A DNA stretch of 64,000 bases from Phorcus lineatus (lineage: Eukaryota > Mollusca > Gastropoda > Trochida > Trochidae). The DNA lies in the NCBI GenBank assembly GCA_921293015.1, contig OV121092.1, forward strand, positions 45,593,064 to 45,657,063, in the 5' to 3' direction. Positions 12,276-24,800 of the stretch are shown in pieces (position 1 is the stretch's first letter; each line of letters starts with the position of its first letter). The notes beneath the pieces were generated by a model. That model had not been told where the DNA came from. It did no database searches and was given only the letters and a program-made list of their open reading frames with translations. The position numbers and the translations under genes were made by a program.

Positions 12276-14569
12276 GCAGCGGTAGATCCTTTCTAGTGGA
12301 TTCTCAACATGATAATGCCGTGTCTCGGACCAAATACTTGCTAAAAGATCTCCTGTTTGACGCGGCCAGTCAACTGAAACCCCTAGTTGCCCCTCCCCCT
12401 CCTATAACCATGGTGACAGCACCACTCCCCACTATACCGCTCCCACCCCACTATAGAGCGAGGCCAGTGTCAACTCTTGTCTCATTGTATATCATTCCCG
12501 GAGTCATAACCGTAAAACTAACCTGAGATCGGAGCTGGTAAATATTGGCCCTTCTGCTTAGGAAAATCCCTTGCTGTACATGTTTTCTTAATCCAATTTG
12601 TGTACTGCTAACAGTGTATACACTGCCTCTACACTGATTTGTGTGATAACATCGGAGTCAACCAAGTCTGAACTTGCACTTGAAGAAAAATCTAGGACAT
12701 TCACAAAGTAAAAGACTATAATGTAACACCTTATAAACTAAACTATTATAATTTCTTTTGGGATTTCGATGAAATTCAATGAAACGCTAAATATAATAAA
12801 GCCCCAAAACCTTCAAATTGGAATTTGTTTAAAATAGTGAAATTCCATTTTCAAAAGCCATTTTGACTGAGTATTTCAATTTATTTATATTAAAAGTCTC
12901 TCAAATCTTAAAATTGTATTTTTTAAGAATCAATCATAAAACAACTGAAATTTATTTGCCAACTGACTTTTTAATGAACAACACTTTCCTACAACTCTAC
13001 ATTCAATTCATTTCCAGATGAGTAAACATTGTGAGTGAATATCCATATAAATCAAACACATAACAAGACTCCGAAATCACATAAACCTCGAGGCCTCGGG
13101 ATACGAACATTCCCTTTACCACAGTTAAAAAACTTAATTAAGTTACAAGTCCTAAAGCCTTAAAAACAAATACCCTTAACCCCCTACTTGCCAAGGGCAG
13201 AGCAATTTGAGGCAAAAATAGTTAAGAATATGAACAAAATCTTCTAAACATTATAGATAAGTTATTCATGGCATTAAGCCTGAGCTCTCATTCTGCTGAG
13301 GGCTTTATAAGCTGCCACACAAATATACCACTAAGATCACTCAATCAGATTGAAGAATGACAGAAAAAATGTTGAAAACAAATGATAAAATAAGTATTTG
13401 AGAGAGTAAGATAGGCCAAAAGCTGAGGGCCCAAGGCAAGATATGTTCCAGTTGAAGTTCTGACACAGAGCCTGGTCTTGATGGTCTGTAAACTAATCAG
13501 ATTATTTATTGAAGCTGGGTTGACACTCGACAGAACTGACGATGGAGTGACGAAGTGTTCTCAAAGATCAAAGAGACAATGTTTGACATTTGACATTTTG
13601 ATTGTAGCTTTCATAACTCCCTTAAACTGGCATTTGTCAAATATCAAATATGCTGAAGAAATTAATTTAGATGTTTTCAAGTTCTTTTGGATCAAAAAGG
13701 TGGTAAATTGTTTGAAAATTTTCATTTATAATACCATTAGGGGATATGAAAAAATAATCTTTCAGTTTTTGGTTTCAGCTTTCTAACATAGAATCTTAAT
13801 TAAAACTCTTTGCAAGTCGTAATAATTCATATCAATCCATTTGGTAATCTGATTGCAAATACACTTTCCTTTCAACAACGAAATTCCTGAATTCCGTTTA
13901 TCACTGCCAGACTACAGTACATTCTCGTTTCTTTCCACTAATTCAATTTATTAGTTGTTTTGTTGATTTCTCACCAAAGGCAAGCATCCCACTGATAGCG
14001 TCTCAGGATTTATAGGATACTGCGTGGAGTTCAGCTGCTTTTCTATGCAAGACAGACTCCATACCTCCCTCTACACATGATCTAGGCAGGCAGTAAATAT
14101 TCCTAAACACAGCCTAACAAATGTTTCTTCTTCTTAGAAGTAATTAACACCTGGGGAATCCTATCAGAAACCTGAGAAGCCTGGATGTTTTGTGATAAAG
14201 TGGAAGCAATGAGAACACTTTTCTCCTTTCAATGGACCCAGTAGTGAAGTTTGGAACATAATTTAACCCATCTGATGATAGAGGACAGTTTCGTTCCATA
14301 ATGTATCAACTGTGACAGCGACTGTGGCAGGGATAGAGTTAAAGTCTCTTGATTTGGGAATGTCGGTCAGGTGATACAGAGACATATCAAGCAGGAGAGG
14401 AGTGTTATAGCGAGGAGGGAGCTGGGTATCCCCTGGGGGGTGTTGTCTTACATTGTGACACTATGGGAAAATGACAACATGGTGGTGGTATAGTGAAGCG
14501 CTCAAGTGAATCTGCCTCTGGCAAGGTTAAACTGAATCTGATAGGCACAGCTGTAATAGACCCCAAAAT
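12276..14569. other. Non-coding, nothing recognised
   Basis: The first few hundred bases are moderately GC-balanced and the remainder is AT-rich. The 102-codon plus-strand frame at 13478-13786 has no recognisable motif and a composition like its surroundings, so I do not call it. No repeat structure stood out. Confidence 0.45.
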
Positions 14570-15170
14570 GACTCTTCTAGCCCTTAGATTTCACTCCTTC
14601 AACCATATCCTTTCTATCTTTCCGTGACCCCTTAATGTTTCCCTCCCTGTGGTACTGCAGTAAATTTTTCTCACCACCCCTCAGCACACCCTCTCCTCCG
14701 ATCCCTCTAATTCTGTCTCTGTCATTTTACTATCCTTCTATCTTACTTCATTCTCTACACCCTATATTTGTCTTCCCCTCATTATCTCCTAAAACTTTAC
14801 AAATTGATTCTAAACTAATCTGTACTGACATATGTTTAATCAAGCGTTAAAAATATAAACTGCATCTCCACACCATTCCAGTTCAAGAGAAGCTTTCCTC
14901 TGTTTGACATTCAATCTCAGCCCCCTGACCCTTATAAAGCCTCATTCCTCCTTCTAAATGTAAGTGTGTATCCTTACACAGAATAAGTTGCCCCCCAGTC
15001 TGTCTCCATCATCCCAACCCATCTCCCTAACTTAACCCATACACATCATAATCTCCCCCTGTCCTCATCCAAGTCTTTCCTTTACTTGACCCCAAAACAA
15101 CCAAATCCCTCCCTTCCAGGTTCCCTACCCTCCATACTCCCTCAAATTCTGTGGAAGATCCAGGAATATT
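14570..15170 (+). other. Pyrimidine-rich strand-asymmetric tract
   Basis: Over about 600 bases the plus strand is dominated by C and T (CTCCTTC, CCCTCCC, TCTCTGTC words) with few G. Such tracts can form triplex structures or act as replication or transcription skew regions. It leads straight into the G-run at 15175 and the C-run at 15321. No coding content is supported. Confidence 0.55.
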
Positions 15171-15174
15171 GAAT

Positions 15175-15205
15175 GGGGGGTGGGGGGTGGGGGTGTTGGT
15201 GGGGG
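15175..15205 (+). other. G-run cluster with quadruplex potential
   Basis: Runs of 6, 6, 5 and 5 G are separated by T or GTGTTGGT-like loops, which meets the usual four-run pattern for an intramolecular G-quadruplex on the plus strand. It is a structural prediction only. Confidence 0.6.
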
Positions 15206-15320
15206 AAACTTGAGTTTCCTGTTTTATTTAATAAAAACTTCCAAAAGAAAGTGAACCCACCAAACCTAATCTGATCCTGATATCCCTTTTATCTCCTATC
15301 CCCCTGTCCTTAAGAAAACA

Positions 15321-15323
15321 CCC

Positions 15324-15354
<31 letters not shown>
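15321..15354 (+). repeat. C20 homopolymer followed by (AC)7
   Basis: Twenty consecutive C are followed by seven AC units. The pair lies 116 bases downstream of a G-run on the same strand, so the two could pair within a single strand. Homopolymers of this length are prone to slippage and assembly error, so the exact count should not be trusted. Confidence 0.85.
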
Positions 15355-16019
15355 AATTCCCCTTCCCCTTTCAGGATCAGTCTATGTTGAGTAGAGTTGA
15401 GCACTTGCCGCTCCACTGGCTGCATACCTGGACTTGTTGCAGGCATTAGAGTTATGTTGAATACCAACTGCTGGAAGCTGTTACATTAACTGACCAGTAT
15501 CAATCTCTAATCCACCCTACACATGGCTAGTCACACACATAACAATATACAAGCAACAAAGTTTAACCCTGCCTCGAAAATTTTTTTTTTGACAGGTTAA
15601 TAATACTTTGCATTTCTTCTTTACAATAAGGAGTCTCCCGAGTCGTGAACGTTAAACTTCAACACGCGATACTTGTACATATTTTATGGACTTATTAGAA
15701 TGGACTTGGTCACGATCCTGTTAAATATCTCACACTGATCAAGAGCCAACTCAAGCCTCACTTTAAGACTCTGCACACATACCAATCTCCAATTAGGGTT
15801 AAAGATAACGTAATCTTTTAAGCAAAGAGGAAAGAAAACTGTGATGAAAATATTACATATCCTATCGAGCTAAGAAGGAAAAGCTGCTTTCATACTTCAC
15901 AGTCTTTAAATGATAAACCTTCTTAATCTGACATGGACAGGTTCAGGATTTACACAATCCAGATTAAGGCAGCAACCATTCCACCCAAATTCGTGCTATA
16001 ATGAGGGGGTACCTGCTGA

Positions 16020-16290
16020 AATAGCCTGTATAATTAAGCCAGATTAGCAAGACATATTGGAGATTATCACTGCATTATAAGGAGGATAGCGAAGCTCCAG
16101 TACCATCCCAGGAATATTTTGAGCACAAAGCAAAATAGTTTGTAGCTATATTCCAATCGCAGGGATATGTCTATCTGAGAACCCTTATAATATAGCTAGA
16201 TTAGTGAGAGCTGCAAGAGATTATCAACGCGCTATAGAGAGGAGGAGGACGGGTAGCCACATTCCAGGGATAACTTGACCTGGATAATCT
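16020..16290. repeat. Diverged tandem duplication, about 157-bp spacing
   Basis: Two segments align in order. AGATTAGCAAG (16041) matches AGATTAGTGAG (16198), then GAGATTATCACTGC matches GAGATTATCAACGC, then GGAGGATAGCGAAGC matches GGAGGACGGGTAGCC, then CATCCCAGGAATA matches CATTCCAGGGATA. It is non-coding and old. Confidence 0.6.
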
Positions 16291-16299
16291 AGCAGCGGG

Positions 16300-19200
16300 G
16301 TTGTATAGCTTAGTTGTATCAGGGGCTCATCTTGAATACCCTGGATCAGCCAATATGCTCATGATATGAATAAAACACATGATATGTGTCGACATAGGTG
16401 ATAATCTCTTATACTCCCCACAATACAGGTCTGTGTCGGCCAATACAAACATATCCTCGCCTATGTCCCTCCTTCTGTTTGGGACTTGTGAATTAATACG
16501 AGATTGGGTCTTGTTGAACAAACCTCTCACTGAAGATAACCTGTTATTTTACAGAAACAGGTCAAATGCTCTATTGCAGATTTAAATCAATTTTTTTATG
16601 CAACTGAGGTGAATTCTGATAATGGTTTAATAAAAAATGTAATTCAAAAGTATTAAGTCATTAAATGAAATATATCTGTGATAACCATAATTCCAATGCA
16701 AAATCTTAAATAATTGTGAAATTTATTTTGTCCAAGATCACAATGACATGCTTATTCAGAGATCTTCCTGGTATATTTCTTATTCACGTAGATATGTAAG
16801 TAGGTAACCCAAGATTACATGTGAACAACGTCAATATTTACAACTGCATACAGTAAACCCAATCTTTTTTATAACCGCTATTCCCTACCTACCACAGTGC
16901 AATAACTACCCAGGCTGTCCAGCAGTAGTTATGAAAGCAATTGCCAAACATATTTCACAACCAATGAAACACTGGTACATCTGTTACCATTCTGAGTTGG
17001 CACTCTACTGGCACTCGAGATTATTTCCCTTGCAAGACCAGTGGTTGATCCTCCATCTCTCTCTCTCAGACTTACCACTTGTATCTTTCAGAGATAAATA
17101 GGATTCTTTAGAAAATAAATAGGCTAAAACATTTATATAATAAGAAGGTGCATTTTTGCCATTACATTCTTTACAAGGTAACAAAAATCATTCCCTGCTC
17201 TCTGAAAAAAAACTTAAGACACATCAACACTTGATTAGTACCAGTACGAGTTTTGTAAAATATGTACCAGTCTCTGTACAGGAATTCTTTACTAAATATA
17301 AACAAAATCAGTCCTACAGGGCACAGACATTTATTAGCTAACGAAGATATGAGTACAAATTCATTCTTGGTAGCAAAACTACTTTTTTCCAACAGAAGAA
17401 TCGACTCCTGTAGTATCCACATTTAACAGTTTTTTTTTTTATACAAGTCTTATAATTTTGTTTAAACTTGTGAATATATCAGTGGCAATCATTCTAAGAG
17501 GCTAATTCATTTGAATCTTAACTTAAAAAAATAATTTGGTATTGTCATTGGCTTATTAGTATAGTGAAACCTTACTCCATTAAAAATTTTAATTCAATGA
17601 TTAGCTGGGTGCTTTTCAAGCTATACTTACTCTATAAAATCTGATGTGCTAAAGAAAATTACAAAGAAACATTCGAAGAATGTAACACAGCCTACATAAT
17701 CATTTGTTGTTAATGTGAGACATTCTGGACAAGAATGTAATATTTGACAAGCAAAATGCATTTTTGACACTTTTTTTTATCACAAGTGACAGATCCACAA
17801 TGTCAGAATATTCATAAGAAACGTGACCCAATTTCTGAAAATTATGAAATAAGACTTTTTGAATTTTTAGCCTGAGCACCTTAATTGCATATAAACATAA
17901 TTGCACATATTGGAATATTTAGCAAATTTTTGAAAAAAGCTTATATGGTTAATTAAGATACACACATTAGCTTTAATTAGATAATAGATAATTATAATAA
18001 TATGTGTATTCATTTTGAGCAGGAGTCCAAACAGAAGTGTATGCTAAAACACTTTATGAATTATTGAGTACATAATAATATTTGAATGCAAAGTGTTTAT
18101 AAATGTAATATACATGCGTTAAACACTGAAATCTTTCCTACTGGAAGCCTGTATTGCATAGCTCAACTATAAATTTATGTATCAACTAGGCTTATCAACT
18201 ATCCACTGGAGCAATATAGAGCAGTATAACTTACTTATATAACCAAATTTTGCCTACATCGATCCCAAATGAATTGACATCATAATATTACATATTCCCC
18301 CACAATGTTGGTTTGTCACCTAAAACATGTAAATATAAAACATATAACCCTTCACTTAAAAGATATTTTTGTAAGTCTAATTTATAATTAATCTATGTTA
18401 AAAAATTGCAAATTTACTTATTAAGGCAACAAGACAGAAATATCTTGATAAAGCTGATCACCTTCCTTACTAAATCTCCTGACATGAACTACAATATTTC
18501 GTTACAAAATATCAAAATAACCCAAAATGAGGAAACAAGTGGCTTAAAACATACACAAAAATAAAGCAAAGTTCCTTTTTAAACTGTATAAAAGGCAAAA
18601 CTCTACCTATTCCCAGTTGTTTTTTCAACAAATATGGCCGATCTGTTAACGAGTCAGCGTGAGTCGTAGAGAGAGAATTTGTAGTGACATTCCCCTCCGT
18701 AATGGTCAAACACATCAAGTAAATCATACAAATTTCCACGAGGCTTGGACAGACTGGAGTCAACACGCCTAACTCGCACAGACAGGAGAAAACAGTCCAA
18801 CTACATTAGATGGATGGGGTGACATCCTTATAGCATTAGGAGACATTTCTGAATTTAAGTGTTTCCAAAATAGTTGCAAGACAAACATTTCAAATAGTTA
18901 AGTTTACAAACAGACTTCAGTTCATGATTCAAAATCAAATCTATTTTTATTAAATTTCAAAACTGATTTGTTAATTTTTTAGCCAAATACATATTCACAA
19001 GTTTTCAGAATAATTTTCTTTTGCTGAAATACAAATTTTCAACAATTAAAAGTTTGGACTCTTTGAATAAAAAAACTTTGGTTCAGTGAATATTCATATC
19101 AGATGAGATGAATTCGCATCTGGCAACAAAGTGAAGATGAACCTTACATACTTTCCTAGTCACGAGTGACATCTAACGAAAACAGGATGACAAGAAAAAA

Positions 19201-19783
19201 TAAAGTGGCTTGCTGTCGGTAACACGAGGTAACAACAGAACAAGAATGTTCCCCATCGTATTAAACCAGTTGCAGTGATGGAAATATGCCCGACGCAAAA
19301 AGTCAGGTAAACAAGTAACCCAAGACGCAAAAAGTCCCCTTGAAGGTACAAGAAGAGTGGGCTCGTTGAGAAGACAGGCTGAACAGCACCTGGCCACACC
19401 CACTAATTACAGGTGTGACAAGTTTCACAGGTATCTCTATCAGCGAGGCTAAGTTGAAATAAAGCATTAGGTACCTTTTTCATATATTATTCAAAACAAA
19501 CTGATCATCCTGGAATTTATCAATGAGAGCATGGTTTCTATGGACACACCCACTTAACGAAACACACCTGTGGGCAAATCAGCACATATCTCCATCAACA
19601 TCAGGAATGTGAAAAGCAAAACATACCAGTTAAGATGCAGATAGGTAAAAATGTAAACAAAGCGCTTGAAAATTGCAGGAAGTTGAATACAGAATCATCA
19701 ACAAGTCAACCACCTGTGACCCAAGTTGCATCCCTTAATGCTTGGAGTTGCATCTGCAGTAGCTAGACTATAACAATTTTTAC
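16300..19783. other. Presumed intron or intergenic, no supported gene
   Basis: This stretch is AT-rich. If the exon at 19784-19921 is real, this is the start of its first intron. A minus-strand ATG at about 18724 opens 39 codons to an AATAG|GTAGAG donor-like site near 18608, but in phase 1, unlike the other candidates, and with no other support. The frames around 19160-19403 lack a usable start or splice sites. Confidence 0.4.
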
Positions 19784-19921
19784 CTGCATGAGTTCTTCAA
19801 GAGTTGCCTCAGTTTCTGACTGTAGAGAGAGTCCTGGAACTGCACAAACCCCGGTGATGGGGCGTGAGGGGAGGTCAACGACGTAGTACTGGGGCTGCTT
19901 CAGGGGGTAACACAGAGACAT
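19784..19921 (-). CDS. Probable first coding exon of an unidentified gene
   Basis: On the minus strand an ATG at 19921 (context GCTGGGATGT) opens 46 codons with no stop and ends exactly at CATGCAG|GTAAAAAT, a good 5' splice site, in phase 0. The peptide begins MSLCYPLKQPQYYVVDLPS and ends ETEATLEELMQ. The start is Pro/Tyr-rich and the end acidic, suggesting the head of a helix. Codons often end in C or G (CTG, AAG, CAG, CCC, TAC, GTC, GAC, CTC), unlike the AT-rich flanks, which favours coding. There is no signal peptide or membrane segment. I do not recognise the family. The GC-richer sequence upstream on this strand (19930-20640) fits a promoter and 5' UTR. The next exon was not found and should lie toward position 1 or beyond the window. 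Confidence 0.45.
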
Positions 19922-19929
19922 CCCAGCTC

Positions 19930-20640
19930 ACAACTCCTGCTACACACTGTCCTCCAAGTGTCTGACTGTCGAGGATTCTAGAGCACTGTCAGTGATAAGG
20001 GTCAACTCGCTGAACGGGATACCAAGGTAAGTAACTCACTCAGTGGGATACAGGTCCGGAGCTAAGGCACAGCCGCGAGATATGACAGCAGAGGTAGCTG
20101 AGACTGTGTGATACAGGTCCAGCCCAGAGGTACTGCCGTGTGATATGAGAACAGAGGAAGCTCAGACGGTGATACAAGCACAGAGTCAGTGATACTGGTT
20201 CAGAGCTCACACTGCATGACACAGGATCAGGGTAGCACACACTAATGCCAGGGACACAAGCAACAGGCAGAGTGGGGACGGACTCACAGGGTGTGACACT
20301 TCACTCACACTGAGATAGACAGTCCACTAGACAGACAGATCAGATCCAGTGAGTTGAGACCTCAGTGGAGACAGAGTATGACTCCAGTCTTCTGGCCGTG
20401 TGACAGTGGGCTGTGTACGCTCCACTGCTCTCCGGACTCCGTGGTCCGCTGATCTCCCTGACTGGCTATTGTATTGTATTGCAGCGTGGCCTGCTCTGTC
20501 TCCACTATTGTGTTGGGTTCAGCCTGGAGACTGTATCTCGGTGATTAGGGGAGTTCACTTGGTGATAGCAGTCACTGCTGGTTGGGTGTGCTGTGATGCA
20601 CTGTAGGACTTTTAACCCTTCTAGTGCCAAGGGTCCATGC
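19930..20640 (-). promoter_or_regulatory. GC-richer region upstream of the 19.8-kb exon; possible promoter/5' UTR
   Basis: About 700 bases are visibly richer in G and C than the surroundings and lie immediately 5' of the candidate first exon on the minus strand. I see no clear TATA box or initiator that would fix a start site. The region also contains the diverged repeats at 20045-20235. A plus-strand donor-like ACCAAG|GTAAGT sits at about 20024. The promoter reading is inferred from position and composition only. Confidence 0.25.
20045..20235. repeat. Diverged tandem repeat, about 65-bp period, 3 copies
   Basis: Units begin GGGATACAGGTCC (about 20042), GTGATACAGGTCC (about 20108) and GTGATACAAGCAC (about 20170). 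The first two also share GATATGA(C/G)A-CAGAGG-AGCT-AGAC. The minus-strand frame with repeated Gly-Pro-Val-Ser-His-like peptides follows from this repeat. Confidence 0.6.
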
Positions 20641-21798
20641 AGCATACAGCATAAATTTCTAAATAGGGTGTTAACACTTTGTCCAACAATTAATAGATTA
20701 TTTAATGTTGTAATAAGAAGTGTTGTACTGCAAGAGACTTCATAGATTGTATGATTTTATAAACCAAAGTGTTAATGTGTATTGATTGAGACCCATGTCA
20801 TAAGAGGGTAATACAATGATATCAAGGGGTTAACCTGAGACCATATGCGATACAAAGCATAAAAATCCTGCGTTTGTATCTGCTAGTTCTGATTGGATGT
20901 AATTTTTGACAGTGTGTAGGACTAAAACAGTCAATAATTCAGTGGATAAAGAGAATAAATCAAGTGAGGTTCACTCTGGGTTATTGTTGAGGTCTGTTTG
21001 TCAAGTATATGGCAGTGGAAGTTTGGAGAGTTTCATTTATCCTCAACTTGTTTTTCTTACAGGTGTCCAATGCTCTGTGGAGAATCTCATCCCTATACAT
21101 CAACACGTGAGTGTCCGAGTGTCCGTAGTCCAGGATTCAGAATGAGAATACAAGGATCTAGAGCTCACTAGATTCCAATTTTTTTTCAAAAAATGTCTCT
21201 GGACATCATTTATACTTTTTTGGTTTACAAAAGGTTATCAAGTGTTGTCACTTTGACAACCAACCCGTATCCTTTGCAATATGGTGCACCCTATGTCCCC
21301 CAGAATGTGACTCTTCCTCACCTGTACCCACTGCATGTACCTCCACTACCTTGTTAGCAGGTGCCCTACTGCTACAGGTGCCAATTCTATTACACTAAGA
21401 CTGGCTTCTGGTCTTTTAAACATCGACACAGGCCACTGTGACCTGGAGAATATAAATCCTGAGTTGGTGCTTGTGTACCTGCAGATGCTAGACTGCATGA
21501 GTCCCATTATCTAAAGAAAACTCAACAGAAGTAATAGGCATGGTAGCTAGCACTCTAGAGTATGTCCCATTGTGCTGCAAAGTCCATGTACAACACAACC
21601 TGCCTCTATCAAAATACTCACTGCATAAATGAGATATGCTCAATTATCTACTTTGAAAATTACCACAAGGAAATATGAATCTGAAAAGTAGTTTGAGAGG
21701 CAAACATATCAGACATACATTTCTTTATCTATAAATATATTCTTTAATTTACTATAACTTTGTTCAATATTCAGTTTTCATATATCTTAGTTCAAACT
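20640..21798. other. Non-coding; contains an isolated splice-bounded segment
   Basis: No gene is supported. A 44-base segment at 21063-21106 is framed by strong plus-strand splice signals (see findings). Near 21300-21480 there are further CAGGTG/CACCTG words. Confidence 0.4.
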
Positions 21799-21887
21799 TA
21801 GAAATCCCTCTCTAACACCGCTAATGTCTGAAATATTGCCCAAGCGGCGTTAAACAATAACTCACTAACTCACTAGAAATCCCTCTC
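21799..21887 (+). mobile_element. 5'-truncated SINE tail with 14-bp target-site duplication
   Basis: The 14-mer TAGAAATCCCTCTC occurs exactly at 21799-21812 and at 21874-21887. Between them lie 61 bases ending in AAGCGGCGTTAAAC, then ATAACTCACTAACTCAC. The same AAGCGGCGTTAAAC block and the preceding TGAAATAtt stretch are found in the full SINE at 34128-34369 (opposite strand), so this is a truncated copy of a related SINE inserted in plus orientation. Perfect duplications suggest a fairly recent insertion. Confidence 0.85.
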
Positions 21888-24800
21888 AAAAATAAAAAAA
21901 GTCTTTAGGAGACTGGCATATTTCTTATCAACAGGCATTAAGGGAAATATTTATAAACTTGTACAAAAATGTTGACAATCAAGAAGTGCCTTGCAACGTA
22001 GCATTGTCTGCAGACACAGGTGAATGAGAACTAATGCAAAAGGAGACAGGGAGACAGTCTGGGGAATCTTCTCAACATTCTCTGGCTTCTCAAACATGTC
22101 ATACAAATTCTACATTTAGACCCAATCTGCTTTCTTTCCATTATCTGCCCATATTCTGCATGTACAAACACAATGTTTATCAGCCTGATGTGAGGTGCTC
22201 CGCCATTCACAAAACCTCCAGGCCAGATGCAGAGACAACGCTGTGGGACTTTGCAGGAACTTAGCCAACATTTTGTTTGTTCATTGATAACCTGGAGAGA
22301 CATGCATGGGGTTGTGAATGGAGGGAGAATGACTTCAAATGCAAGCTCAGTCAAATATCATCAAAAGGAACACCTGGCTAAGTAAAACTACTATGATTAA
22401 AATTATCTTCAACTCAGTTTATTGGAGTAAAATAACCCCTAATACAAGATCAATAAAGGACAATCCTCGGTGTAGTGAAATATTCCAGAAAATCATCATA
22501 CACATTGAATTCAAATATTTAACTTACATAATCTTTCATTCCAGATAGTCCAGTGTAAACATTTCACCAGCTTTGCAGTATAAAACAATGAAAATTTCTT
22601 GCTCTAAAGTAAAAGAAAGACTATAAACAAAGTCTGGTAAGACAATATCTGATTAGCATACTTGTAGATGTCTTTACATAATGTAAATCTACATACAATG
22701 GGGGATTATGTTACACAAGGTTACCCAAGCCTCGTGAAAACAACTTGAGTGTTCTCCACTCATTGTGAATTACTGCATATTGTCTATGGACCTTACAGAT
22801 TTGCTTATGAAGAGAATTATTGATAACCAACTGAATATTTACTAAAGACGATAATGTATATTCAAACAAACTTCTTTGACATAATGTCAATATTATGAAA
22901 ATTTGGAGTTAACAATCTAGTGAAAACAATGTATAAAAGGTAAAAAGTAACATATAAAATATTGATATATGAAGAAATATATCTTGTATTTGTCAACGCA
23001 AATATCTGTTGTAAATTAAAGTTTGTTTTTCATTCGTTAAACAGAAAAAAAATCTGGCATAAAAAAGATTTTGTCTAACATTATACGACTTACGAGTTGC
23101 ATAATGGATAGATTTTTTGGAACCATATTTCATATCCTGACACGAAGACTACTGCAATTTTAAGCCCAATAATCCACAGCATATATCCTGTCAGTAGTAA
23201 TACTTTTATTGTTACGTCAAGAAGAAATTGGTTAGGTTTCTTATTTTAAAACTTTTCATGGTTTACAGATTTAGGACATATATTGCAAGATGCTGATATC
23301 TTCATGAAGCATTTTCATAATGAATTCAAATGAATTATAACTTTCCCAAATACCAAGACTAAAACATGACACTAGAAAAAAGTATCCATAAATTCAATTT
23401 GAAAATCCAAATATTGTAATGACCACAAGTGGGTGATTAGGAGATCCAAACAGTAAATCATTATCAAAAAGGGCTGAAATTTAATCTTGCAAAAACATCT
23501 CGTTCAGTACGGCCTCGTGGAACTGAATATACAGAGACCGAGCAGAAAGGAAAAAGTGAGTCCTTACATTAAAGAATTTTCTAAATTGCTTTAATCTGGT
23601 GTCAATTCTTGTCTATTTTAAGACAGAGAATTGTTCTATTTGCAAACCCTGTCTGATCTAGTTCCGACAATTATCAGATCATTGAAAGAGACGGTTTCAT
23701 AGAGAAATGGTTAGCTTGAAGAGGTTGTTGATTGTTCATATACATTGGTAAATGTTCACTCATGTTTGAGGAATTATTTTGATATTTTTATTATAGACAT
23801 AAAAGGAAAACTAACACTGAAATAAATTGGCACATTTACACAAAAATATTGTTGGAATCTAATGAATATTATAGAGTGAATAAGTTTATGGATACAATGT
23901 TCATGAAGTGGTCATAAAAAAAATATGCATAAAACTCATTTTCAAAACATCTTGCAATAAGATGAAAATAACACTTTTAGAATTCAACATAATATGTAAT
24001 ACCTTATATTCACTATAAGGATGAAACTAAATGGAAACATTTGAAAAACACAAACAAAAAGCTAACACAAAAGGAGAGCTAGCTGTTGTTAAAAACCCCT
24101 TTCTCACAACTTACTTTAAATTAATATTGAAGCTATAATGACAAATCTTATGGTGTTGACAGCAAAAAATAAGTGAGATACTTCACAACGGTCGGAGTTC
24201 AACTTTACGAAACTCACCATATCAACACCAAACACAAGCAACAAGTTGACAGTTTAATGATAATCTGCTTACGTCTCATTGACAAAGTATATCAAATCAT
24301 AATTAATTTGAAACAACAAGAAAAAACTTACAAAGAATTAGTCAGCTTGATGACAACCCGCTAAATATCACAAAAAGGATAAAACATGAAATCATCATAT
24401 CAATTAATAAATCCACTAAGAATCAGACTCACCAGATCTCCAGAAAAAATGGGAAGTAGAAAGCTCAGTGAAAAATCCAAATCCAATCATTCCTTACTAA
24501 AGAGGATGAAGTCATTGAATCATTTTGATAAATGGTAATGATTATAATATTATGAATAAGAACTTAAACTTACCAGATCTACAGTAGGTATACGACGTAG
24601 ATAGCTTGGCAAAGCGAATGTACAAGTTAAACTGACCCACAGCAACCTTTTCACGAACACAGGAAGTCTCAAATAACTTTAAAACAATTAAGTACATAGG
24701 AACACCACTGACCGGCCATACTCAACTTCACTCAGGTGACGGAACTCAAATAAAATATTGTCAAGCTCGCATCAAACATTGTCACAATCAGGCTGCCCCT

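Noticed and set aside
18608..18724. Minus-strand ATG with 39 codons to AATAG|GTAGAG
   Set aside because: It is in phase 1, unlike the other start candidates, codon use is like the AT-rich background, and no promoter-like context is seen.
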